DNA of 33,137 bases from the NCBI GenBank assembly GCA_016789125.1, contig JAEUNU010000115.1:1-33137 (forward strand), in the 5' to 3' direction. This document shows positions 25,201-30,879 of the stretch, in pieces (position 1 is the first letter of the stretch; each line of letters opens with the position of its first letter). Source of the DNA: Zoogloea sp. GTDB taxonomy: Bacteria; Pseudomonadota; Gammaproteobacteria; Burkholderiales; Rhodocyclaceae. The translations under genes were made by a program, and so were the position numbers. The notes beneath the pieces were generated by a model that saw only the letters and a list, made by a program, of their open reading frames with translations, searched no databases and had not been told where the DNA came from.

Positions 25201-25651
25201 CCGGCAGCGGATCGAGTTCCGCATCGAGGCAGCTGCCACGGTGTGTGTCGGGGACGGCGCGCGCCTCGGGCAGGTGATACGCAACCTGCTTGCCAACGCG
25301 GTGAAGTTCACCCCGGAGGGCAAGACGATCCATGTGCGCATCGCCGACGGCACGACGGGCAGCGGGGCCGCGGCCCTGCGCCTGGTGGTGTCGGATGAAG
25401 GGGTGGGCATTCCACCCGACGAGCTGCTGTGCGTGTTCGACAAGTTCGTGCAGAGCTCCAGGACGCGCACCGGCGCCGGTGGAACCGGCCTCGGGCTGGC
25501 GATCTGCCGCGAGATCGTCGAGGCCCACGGAGGCCGTATCGAGGCCTGCAACAACCCGGTTGGCGGCGCCGAATTTACCGTGACATTACCCCTGGGCGCA
25601 TTGTCGGAGCACGGGCTCGCGATGCCCCAGGAAGAGGGAGAGGTTCAATGA
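22238..25651 (+). CDS. CHASE - multi-PAS sensor histidine kinase
   Basis: This membrane sensor kinase has 1137 residues. TM1 (about 27-46) and TM2 (about 313-340) flank a periplasmic CHASE domain (about 70-265; LPEVVGIGFLRRV, IFPVNYIWPQSPRTLGSIGYD). Four PAS/PAC units follow at about 355-485, 490-615, 620-735 and 735-865. Then come HisKA with His901 in FLANMSHELRTPMHG and HATPase_c (LLANAVKFTPEGK; SDEGVGIPP; GTGLGLAICREIVEAHGG). There is no fused receiver; the next gene starts within its stop codon and supplies one. I chose ATG 22238 over a TTG at 22211; the ribosome site is weak. CHASE domains sense small ligands, but the ligand is unknown. It should phosphorylate one or both of the receiver proteins that follow. 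Confidence 0.92.
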   Translation: MNPRPAIFQEARPASGLGGGVCAVGTRWFAVALTLGLLATLAGWLSLRENESRLESAYHEAAADRLLQQVNERFGKVDLILRGVAGLFSAQNLVERREFEDYVAGLRPIDALPEVVGIGFLRRVETARVDAIETLLSAAYEREVRIVPVPDPARAAVIFPVNYIWPQSPRTLGSIGYDGYGDALRRPAMDEALRSDRLAMTGPLDLAARDAGPSARGVILYRKALLAEEGSEAEAPYGMVAVGLQLKALFDTLSHDVVPGYGLRFDDVSSGQPERLYATEGLSDAGPAALHREWRFGGRVWAVSISPPPPSGQLAASTLAAGGGLLASALLAFLVGNLSGQQKRAEQIAETMTADLRRSEKRFELAVSATDEGIWEWEHAAGGHSLYLSPRCEQLLGYAVGSLPRSLKGILRMVSGGARAELVAALRAHLRQGAALDCELALRRGDGTPAWFHLVGRTEFDAAGRPHRTAGAVSDVTSLRRARQEVSDSHARLDSLYRNASIGMALVDAEGRYLQANAEFCRITGYPEEVLCSAGCPQLTPPEFALQDAQAVVAASLGERMGAYEKEYVRQSGERVPVVVTTAAVGGSESGHRWVLAEDVSARRAEQRAIREANATNESLIAAMPDMLFQLDGELRIVRHHAASAGDLAMPPSSFLGRRLDEVMSADTARRFGAAALAAARSGGIQRVEYSSARHGSQRHFEARLGAIRTGGTLLVLRDVTELKDAELALRESEARWQFALDGAGDGVWDWSIATGRVFRSRRWLTMLGFEPGELPEHIDAWAARVHPDDLPGALAAEDEHLRGESPSYVREVRMRCKDGRYKWILARGLVVERDADGNPLRMIGTHTDIDEAKAREAQILDHNLNLATLVEARTHDLLMAKEAAEAANEAKSVFLANMSHELRTPMHGVLSYARLGESRVATAGHEKLRGYFQRILASGDRLMLLLNDLLDLSKCEAGRMVLNMGVVRVEVLAREILGEFDVLLQSRRQRIEFRIEAAATVCVGDGARLGQVIRNLLANAVKFTPEGKTIHVRIADGTTGSGAAALRLVVSDEGVGIPPDELLCVFDKFVQSSRTRTGAGGTGLGLAICREIVEAHGGRIEACNNPVGGAEFTVTLPLGALSEHGLAMPQEEGEVQ

Positions 25652-26553
25652 CCCAGGCAAGAATCCTCGTCGTGGACGACGAGCCGTTCAATCTCGACAT
25701 CGTTTCCGAATATCTGGACGAGATGGATTTCGATCTGGTGATGGTCGAGTCCGGGGAGGCCGCTTGGGATGCGCTCTGCGACACGGCGCAGCCTTTCGAC
25801 CTCGTCCTGCTCGACCGCATGATGCCCGGCATGGATGGCATCATGCTGCTCAAGCGGATGAAGGCCGACGAGCGCCTTGCCGGCATTCCGGTGATCATGC
25901 AGACCGCGGCGACCTCGCCGGAGCAGATCCGCGAAGGCCTCGCTGCCGGCGCTTTCTACTATCTGACCAAGCCCTTCGAGGGCGAGGCCCTGCTGACCAT
26001 CATCCGCTCGGCCCTCGACGACATGCGGGTGCGCCGCGAGCTCACCGCCAACCTTGCGGATCATGCCCACGCGCTGGCCTGCCTGGGCGAGGGCGAGTTC
26101 GTCGTGCGGAGCCTCGACGACGCCCGCCGGCTGGCGTCCTTCGTCGCGCTGCTCGGGCCCCAGCCGGAGACGCTGGCGATGGGTCTCTCGGAGCTGCTGG
26201 TGAATGGCGTCGAGCATGGCAATCTGGGCATCGACTTCGCCGAGAAGAGCCGCCTGCGCGAGAGCGATTGCTGGGAAGACGAGATCCGCCGCCGCCTGAC
26301 CCTGCCTGAGTTCAAGGACCGGGCGGTGCGCATGCGGGTGCGCAAGGACCCGACCCGCTGGGTCTTCGAGATCTCCGACGACGGGGAGGGCTTCGACTGG
26401 CGGCGCTTCCTCGACTTCGATCCGGAGCGCGCCTTTGCGCCCAACGGGCGCGGCATCGCCCTGTCACGCCAGCTGTCGTTTTCGAGCCTCACCTACATTC
26501 CGCCGGGCAACCGGGTGGTGGTGACAGTGCCGCGCGAGCAGACCCCCGAATGA
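25648..26553 (+). CDS. response regulator with RsbW-like ATPase output
   Basis: The 301-residue protein has an intact receiver (about 1-125): acidic pair Asp10-Asp11 (ILVVDDEP), phospho-acceptor Asp56 (LLDRMMPGMDG) and Lys108 (YLTKPF). A linker leads to an anti-sigma-factor-type HATPase (about 155-295): N box LSELLVNGVEHGNLG, G1 box ISDDGEGFDW, G2 box PNGRGIALSR. As in RsbW/SpoIIAB or the kinase part of HsbR, it probably phosphorylates or sequesters an anti-anti-sigma partner under control of receiver phosphorylation. It overlaps the histidine kinase stop (ATGA) with GGGAGAGG upstream, so the pair is coupled. It is a paralogue of the gene at 16690, which has lost its acidic pair. Confidence 0.88.
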   Translation: MTQARILVVDDEPFNLDIVSEYLDEMDFDLVMVESGEAAWDALCDTAQPFDLVLLDRMMPGMDGIMLLKRMKADERLAGIPVIMQTAATSPEQIREGLAAGAFYYLTKPFEGEALLTIIRSALDDMRVRRELTANLADHAHALACLGEGEFVVRSLDDARRLASFVALLGPQPETLAMGLSELLVNGVEHGNLGIDFAEKSRLRESDCWEDEIRRRLTLPEFKDRAVRMRVRKDPTRWVFEISDDGEGFDWRRFLDFDPERAFAPNGRGIALSRQLSFSSLTYIPPGNRVVVTVPREQTPE

Positions 26554-26628
26554 GTCATCCGACGGCGCTGGCGACATCCGGCCCTGGGCCCGTCATGTTC
26601 GCGCCGCCGGCCAAGTCAGAGAACATCG

Positions 26629-28185
26629 ATGCTTGAAAACACGCTCCGGGTGCTCGTCGCCGACGACATTGCATCCAACCGAACCATCGTGGGTGCCTTC
26701 CTGGCCCACCTCAATTGCACGCCGCTGTATGCGGCGGACGGCCAGGAGGCGGTGGATATCTTCCGCTGCGAGTCGCCCGATGTCGTGCTGATGGACCTCA
26801 TGATGCCGCGCATGGACGGCTTCGAGGCGATCCGGCAGATCCGCGCGATGGAGGGCGAACGCTGGGTGCCGATCATCATCGTCTCGGCCCTCAGCGGCGA
26901 GGGCGACATCGTCCAGGGGCTGGAGATCGGGGCCGACGACTACCTGGCCAAACCGCTGTCCTTCCCGGTGTTCGCCGCGCGCTTCAAGGCCCTGCGCCGC
27001 CTGCTCGACATGCAGCGGCGCTTGTCGGGCTCCCTCGAGCAGGTCCGCGCGGTGGCCAACGGTGTGATCGACGGCATCATCTCGGCCGATGAGGACGGGA
27101 CCATCCTGTCGGTGAACCGCTCGGCCTGCCGCATCTTCGGCTATACCGCCGCCGAGATGGTCGGCCGCAACCTGCGCATCCTGATGCCCGAGCCGCACCG
27201 CAGCGCCCATGACGACTATCTCACCCGCTACGTCGAGTCCGGCGAGAAGCGTGTCGTGGGCCAGATCGTCGAGGTGAGCGGCGTGCGCAAGGACGGCAGC
27301 GTGTTTCCCCTCGAGCTGGGCGTCTCCGACATCTGCCTGCCCAATCGGCGCATGTTCATCGGCGTCGTGCGTGACGTTTCGGAGGCGCGCCGGATCCAGC
27401 GCCGACTGGCCGAGGATGCGGCGCGCCTGCAGCAGTACCACGACGAATCCGTGCGAGAGCAGGAACTCGCCATGGCGATCATGGAGCGCCAAGTCCGCAG
27501 TGACTGGCTGCGTGACAGTGCCGTCGAGTACGCCGTGATGCCGGCCCGCAACTTTTCCGGCGACGTGGTGGCGGTGGCCCGCTCCCCGGGCGATGCGCTG
27601 TACGCCATGCTCGCCGACGCCACCGGCCACGGCCTGGCGGCAGCGATCAGCGTGCTGCCGGTGCTCGGGGCTTTCTATCGCGGCGCCGCGGCCAACCTCC
27701 CGGTGTCGGCCCTCGCGGCGGATCTCAATTCGATGCTCTGCGGCCTGTTGCCGCCGGGGCGCTTCGTGGCGGCGGCGCTGGTGCGCCTGGAGGTCGGCAG
27801 CAAGCGCGGGCAGATCTGGGTCGGCGGGGTGCCGGACGTGCTCAGGGTCGACGACGAGGGGCGGGTCGTGCAGCGCTTCGTGTCGTCGCAGCTGCCCCTC
27901 GGCATCCTGCCCTCGTCGGAGATCGTCCCCCGTCACGAGGAGTTCACCTGGGATGCCCCGTGCCAGATCATGCTGTGTTCCGACGGGCTCACCGAGGCCG
28001 AGAACGGCAGTGGCGAGCCCTTCGGCCGGGCGGGGCTGGAGCGGGCCCTGCGGGGTAGCCCCCGGGGTGGTCGGGTGAATTGCCTGCGTCAGGCACTCAC
28101 GCGGCATCTCGGGCAACAGCCGGCCGGGGACGACGTGTCCGTTCTGCTTCTCGACTGCGCGCTCAAAGACACCCGGAGGGGCTAG
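26629..28185 (+). CDS. response regulator - PAS - SpoIIE-type PP2C phosphatase
   Basis: The 518-residue protein has a receiver (about 1-125; acidic Asp12-Asp13, phospho-Asp56 in LMDLMMPRMDG, Lys in YLAKPLSF), a PAS domain (about 140-265; GIISADEDGTILSVNRSACRIFGYTAAEMVG), a helical linker, and a SpoIIE/RsbU-like phosphatase (about 300-515). The phosphatase metal ligands are intact: FSGDVVAV, LADATGHG, LCSDGLTE and GDDVSVLLL. It should dephosphorylate an anti-anti-sigma protein, opposing the ATPase encoded 75 bp upstream. The two together resemble HsbR of Pseudomonas split over two genes, each with its own receiver. The PAS domain between receiver and phosphatase adds a second possible input. 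Confidence 0.9.
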   Translation: MLENTLRVLVADDIASNRTIVGAFLAHLNCTPLYAADGQEAVDIFRCESPDVVLMDLMMPRMDGFEAIRQIRAMEGERWVPIIIVSALSGEGDIVQGLEIGADDYLAKPLSFPVFAARFKALRRLLDMQRRLSGSLEQVRAVANGVIDGIISADEDGTILSVNRSACRIFGYTAAEMVGRNLRILMPEPHRSAHDDYLTRYVESGEKRVVGQIVEVSGVRKDGSVFPLELGVSDICLPNRRMFIGVVRDVSEARRIQRRLAEDAARLQQYHDESVREQELAMAIMERQVRSDWLRDSAVEYAVMPARNFSGDVVAVARSPGDALYAMLADATGHGLAAAISVLPVLGAFYRGAAANLPVSALAADLNSMLCGLLPPGRFVAAALVRLEVGSKRGQIWVGGVPDVLRVDDEGRVVQRFVSSQLPLGILPSSEIVPRHEEFTWDAPCQIMLCSDGLTEAENGSGEPFGRAGLERALRGSPRGGRVNCLRQALTRHLGQQPAGDDVSVLLLDCALKDTRRG

Positions 28186-28193
28186 CATTTCCC

Positions 28194-28238
28194 CGCGAGC
28201 CTGGGCACCCGGGAGGCGCTCGGCTCGCGCATTTTGCT
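28194..28238 (+). terminator. candidate terminator after the SpoIIE-phosphatase gene
   Basis: CGCGAGCC (28194-28201) pairs perfectly with GGCTCGCG (28222-28229) around a 20-nt loop, and is followed by ATTTTGCTTTT. It begins 9 bp after the stop codon. The long loop makes it weaker than a canonical intrinsic terminator. Confidence 0.42.
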
Positions 28239-28318
28239 TTTCGGTTCAGGTGCTTGAAGATCGGTAGCCTGTTTTCCCCGCGCTCGGGCGATAATGCGCT
28301 TTCAGGCGTTCTGCTGGA

Positions 28319-28359
28319 GGGTGTGCGCATTGTCGGCGCGCCCCCGGCTTTGTTTTTTT
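28319..28359 (+). terminator. intrinsic terminator or leader attenuator before the PP2C gene
   Basis: GGG-T-GTGCGC (28319-28328) pairs with GCGCGC-C-CCC (28336-28345) with one mismatch and one G-T pair around a 7-nt loop. Seven nt later there is a run of seven T (28353-28359). It ends only 33 bp before the GTG start of the PP2C gene. It could terminate the upstream three-gene unit or act as an attenuator in a leader starting after the GATAAT at 28290-28295. Confidence 0.5.
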
Positions 28360-28380
28360 CGGCCAGAGGGTCTTGGGTAC

Positions 28381-28385
28381 GGAGG
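28381..28385 (+). promoter_or_regulatory. Shine-Dalgarno GGAGG deciding the PP2C start
   Basis: GGAGG lies 7 nt before the GTG at 28393. The in-frame ATG at 28408 is 22 nt away, and the GTG start also gives the usual family length ahead of the GRVRxxNED motif. Confidence 0.6.
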
Positions 28386-28392
28386 GGGGCAA

Positions 28393-29154
28393 GTGGGGCT
28401 CTGGCGGATGGCGACGGAAACTCACGTGGGGCGGGTGCGGGGGCGTAACGAGGATTGCGTCTTTTGCGACGAGGCGCTCGGGATTGCCATCGTGGCCGAC
28501 GGCATGGGAGGGCACGCAGGTGGCCACGTGGCTGCACGCCTGGCCGTGGACGCCTGGGTGGCACACCTTCGGGCACGTGCGGCCGAAGGCGAGATCCGCG
28601 AGCGGGACGTGCTGGTCGCGGTGGCCGAGGCCAACAGGGCTGTGTTCTCGATGGCGTCCAGCGACCCGGGCCTGCGCAGCATGGGAACGACGCTGGTGGC
28701 GGTCTGCCTGCGGGCGGACGGCACCCTGCTGACCTGCCACGTGGGGGATTCGCGTATCTACCGCTGGCGGGACGAGGCGCTGACTTGCCTGACCCGTGAC
28801 CACAGCGTATTGCGGGAGCAATGCGACGCGGGCATGATTACCTCCCCGTCCCGGGCGGGGGCAGCCCTGCGTGGCCTGCTCACGCGGGCGGTGGGGGTGG
28901 CCGCGACGGTTGTTCCGGATGTGACCGTTTGCGGGATCCACGAGGGGGATGTTTACCTCTTGTGCTCGGACGGTCTCACGGAGATGCTGCCGGACGCCGA
29001 GATCGCCGAAGTGCTCGGAGCGCTGGGGGCAAACCCCCGGCTGGCGGCCGAACATCTGGTTGATCTGGCCAATGATCGGGGCGGCGTGGATAATATCTCG
29101 GTTGTCATCGTGTCGTCCTGCACCTCGGGGCGGCTTGGCGCTGAGCTTGGTTAA
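28393..29154 (+). CDS. PP2C-type serine/threonine protein phosphatase (PrpC/Stp-like)
   Basis: The 253-residue soluble phosphatase removes phosphate from Ser/Thr residues using two Mn/Mg ions. All PP2C motifs are present: THVGRVRGRNEDC (Arg and Asp), IVADGMGGHAGGH, SMGTTLVAV, CHVGDSRIYRW, LTRDHSVLREQ, LLCSDGLTEML and GGVDNISVVIV. The start is GTG 28393 on the strength of GGAGG; ATG 28408 would shorten it by five residues. It is followed after 24 bp by the FHA protein, which would bind phosphothreonine, so the two form a phosphorylation readout pair. No Hanks-type kinase gene is visible; it may lie to the right of the window or elsewhere. It differs from the SpoIIE-type phosphatase upstream in family and probable target. 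Confidence 0.92.
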   Translation: MGLWRMATETHVGRVRGRNEDCVFCDEALGIAIVADGMGGHAGGHVAARLAVDAWVAHLRARAAEGEIRERDVLVAVAEANRAVFSMASSDPGLRSMGTTLVAVCLRADGTLLTCHVGDSRIYRWRDEALTCLTRDHSVLREQCDAGMITSPSRAGAALRGLLTRAVGVAATVVPDVTVCGIHEGDVYLLCSDGLTEMLPDAEIAEVLGALGANPRLAAEHLVDLANDRGGVDNISVVIVSSCTSGRLGAELG

Positions 29155-29178
29155 GGCTGGTTTCAGATAGGAATTGTG

Positions 29179-29850
29179 ATGCCCAGGTTGATTTTGAGCA
29201 TGGACGGTTTGGTGCTTAAGGAGATGGTTCTCGAAAAAGAGCGTACGACCATCGGGCGCAAGCCGCACAACGATATCCAGATCGACAATCTGGCGATCAG
29301 TGGTGACCATGCGGCGATCGTCACGATTCTGAACGATGCCTTCCTCGAGGACATGAACAGCACGAACGGCACCTATGTAAACGGGCAGCCGGTCAAGAAG
29401 CACGTCCTGCAGAGCAATGACGTCATCGAGCTGGGCAAGTATCGCCTGAAGTACATCGCCGACGGCGGCGCGTCGGTGGCGGCCGACCAGGACGTGTCCT
29501 TCTCCCAGGTGTCCGACACTGACAGCGGGCGGCAGGCCGCCCCGGCCCCGGAGGCACCGCCTGCTGCGCCGCCGGCTGGCGCGGTCGGCATGATCCAGAT
29601 CCTCAGTGGCACCCACGCAGGGCGTACGCTGGAGCTGTCCAAGTCGCTCACCACGCTGGGCAAGCCCGGCACCCAGGTGGCGGTGATCACCCGGCGGCCC
29701 CACGGATACTTCATCACCCACGTGGAAGGCACCGTCTTTCCGGTGTTGAACGGGCGCTCCCTCGATGCCCAGGCCCATCGACTCAACGATAACGATATTA
29801 TCGAGATCGCCGGAGTGAAAATGGAGTTTTTCTCGCAAGCCCGGGCCTGA
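29179..29850 (+). CDS. tandem FHA-domain protein
   Basis: The 223-residue protein has two FHA folds joined by a Pro/Ala-rich linker (about 110-140). The first (about 5-95) is canonical for phosphothreonine binding: TTIGRKPHNDIQID, AISGDHAAI, and EDMNSTNGTYVNG. The second (about 140-223; TLGKPGTQVAVITRRPHGYF, VLNGRSLDAQAHRLNDNDIIEIAG) lacks the usual Arg-Ser-His set and looks like a non-binding or divergent FHA. Start is ATG 29179 with AGGA upstream; a GTG at 29176 is directly adjacent. It follows the PP2C phosphatase closely and is most likely co-transcribed, acting as adaptor for a phosphorylated partner. The partner is not identifiable here. Confidence 0.9.
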   Translation: MPRLILSMDGLVLKEMVLEKERTTIGRKPHNDIQIDNLAISGDHAAIVTILNDAFLEDMNSTNGTYVNGQPVKKHVLQSNDVIELGKYRLKYIADGGASVAADQDVSFSQVSDTDSGRQAAPAPEAPPAAPPAGAVGMIQILSGTHAGRTLELSKSLTTLGKPGTQVAVITRRPHGYFITHVEGTVFPVLNGRSLDAQAHRLNDNDIIEIAGVKMEFFSQARA

Positions 29851-30004
29851 TTTGCGTGAGACGTCCGGATCGCCGGCGAAGCGTGAAATTTGTGGTGTCT
29901 GGCCTCGTCGGCGAGTCGTATTCTGACGCGCTGGCTTTCGATTGTTTTCTGGTGCTTGGGCGTGCAGTCCGGTCGCCACGCTTGCAGAATTCCATGAGAA
30001 GAAA

Positions 30005-30775
30005 ATGAAGCTGCGGGTTCTTGGGTGCAGTGGCGGCATCGGGGGGCGCGGTCAGCGCACGACGGCCCTGCTCGTGGATGACGATGTCTTGATCGATGCG
30101 GGGACCGGGGTCGGTGACCTCGAGTTCGAGGATCTCCTGCGCATCGATCACGTCTTCGTCACCCACGCCCATCTGGACCACATCGCGATGATTCCGCTCC
30201 TCGTCGACACGGTGGGCGAGGCGCGCTCCATGCCCATCGTGGTGCACGGTTCGGCGGAAACCCTGCGGATCCTCCGCTCGCACATCTTCAACTGGCTCGT
30301 GTGGCCGGATTTCTCGTCCATTCCCGATCGGGGCAATCCCTTCCTGCGTTTCCAGGAGATGCGTACCGGCGAGTCCACCCACATCGGCGGCGGCCGTCAG
30401 ATCGTCGCGCTGCCGGCCCTGCATACCGTCCCGGCGGTCGCCTACCATCTCCAGGGGGAGGGCGGCAGCCTGGTCTTCTCGGGTGACACCGCCTACTCCG
30501 AGCCGCTGATCGCGGCGATCAATGCGATTCCCGACCTGCGCCACCTTATCGTCGAGACGGCCTTCCCGGACGCCCTGCATGAGCTCGCGCTCGCCTCGCG
30601 CCACCTCTGCCCGAGCCTGCTGGCTCTGTTCCTCGACCGGGTCAAGGTCGACCCGGAGGTCTGGATCACCCATCTCAAGCCCAGCCGTGCGCAGACCACG
30701 CTGGACGAAATCGCGAACTATCGTGGGCGCTTCACGCCCAAGGCCCTCTACAACGGCCTCGAACTCAGCTTTTAG
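30005..30775 (+). CDS. MBL-fold hydrolase, class-II cyclic nucleotide phosphodiesterase-like
   Basis: The 256-residue protein has the metallo-beta-lactamase fold. Metal ligands are seen in THAHLDHI (His54, His56, Asp58, His59), in LHTVPAVAY, in SGDTAYS and in the late ITHLKPS His. The THAHLDH variant with GSAETLRILRSHIFNWLVWPDF resembles class-II 3',5'-cyclic nucleotide phosphodiesterases (yeast PDE1, bacterial CpdP). It may hydrolyse cAMP or a related nucleotide; this is a family-level inference. Start is ATG 30005 with GAGAAG just upstream. The 154-bp gap before it contains nothing I can assign with confidence. It sits between the FHA gene and the GAF-ATPase gene on the same strand. Confidence 0.85.
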   Translation: MKLRVLGCSGGIGGRGQRTTALLVDDDVLIDAGTGVGDLEFEDLLRIDHVFVTHAHLDHIAMIPLLVDTVGEARSMPIVVHGSAETLRILRSHIFNWLVWPDFSSIPDRGNPFLRFQEMRTGESTHIGGGRQIVALPALHTVPAVAYHLQGEGGSLVFSGDTAYSEPLIAAINAIPDLRHLIVETAFPDALHELALASRHLCPSLLALFLDRVKVDPEVWITHLKPSRAQTTLDEIANYRGRFTPKALYNGLELSF

Positions 30776-30831
30776 CCCGCTTCGTTAAAGGAAAACCGGC
30801 ATTCCGCCGTTGAAGTGTTCCTAACGCATCA

Positions 30832-30858
30832 GCTGCGCCTGCCTGCCGGCGGCGCAGT
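30832..30858 (+). other. strong hairpin upstream of the GAF-ATPase gene
   Basis: CTGCGCC (30833-30839), a bulged T, and GCC pair with GGC and GGCGCAG (30848-30857) around the tetraloop TGCC: ten base pairs with one bulge. There is no T tract after it. It lies 22 bp before the ATG at 30880, so it may be a 5' UTR structure affecting translation, or part of a Rho-independent end of the upstream gene without a U tail. Confidence 0.45.
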
Positions 30859-30879
30859 CATCGGGGATTCGATAGAACT

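Noticed and set aside
28393-29850. Type VI secretion regulatory pair (PppA/Fha)
   Set aside because: PP2C and FHA occur together in T6SS clusters, but no T6SS structural gene (TssB, TssC, Hcp, VgrG, ClpV) is in the window.
28246-30039. Minus-strand open frame spanning the PP2C and FHA genes
   Set aside because: It covers two well-defined plus-strand genes and an intergenic gap and has no recognisable protein features.
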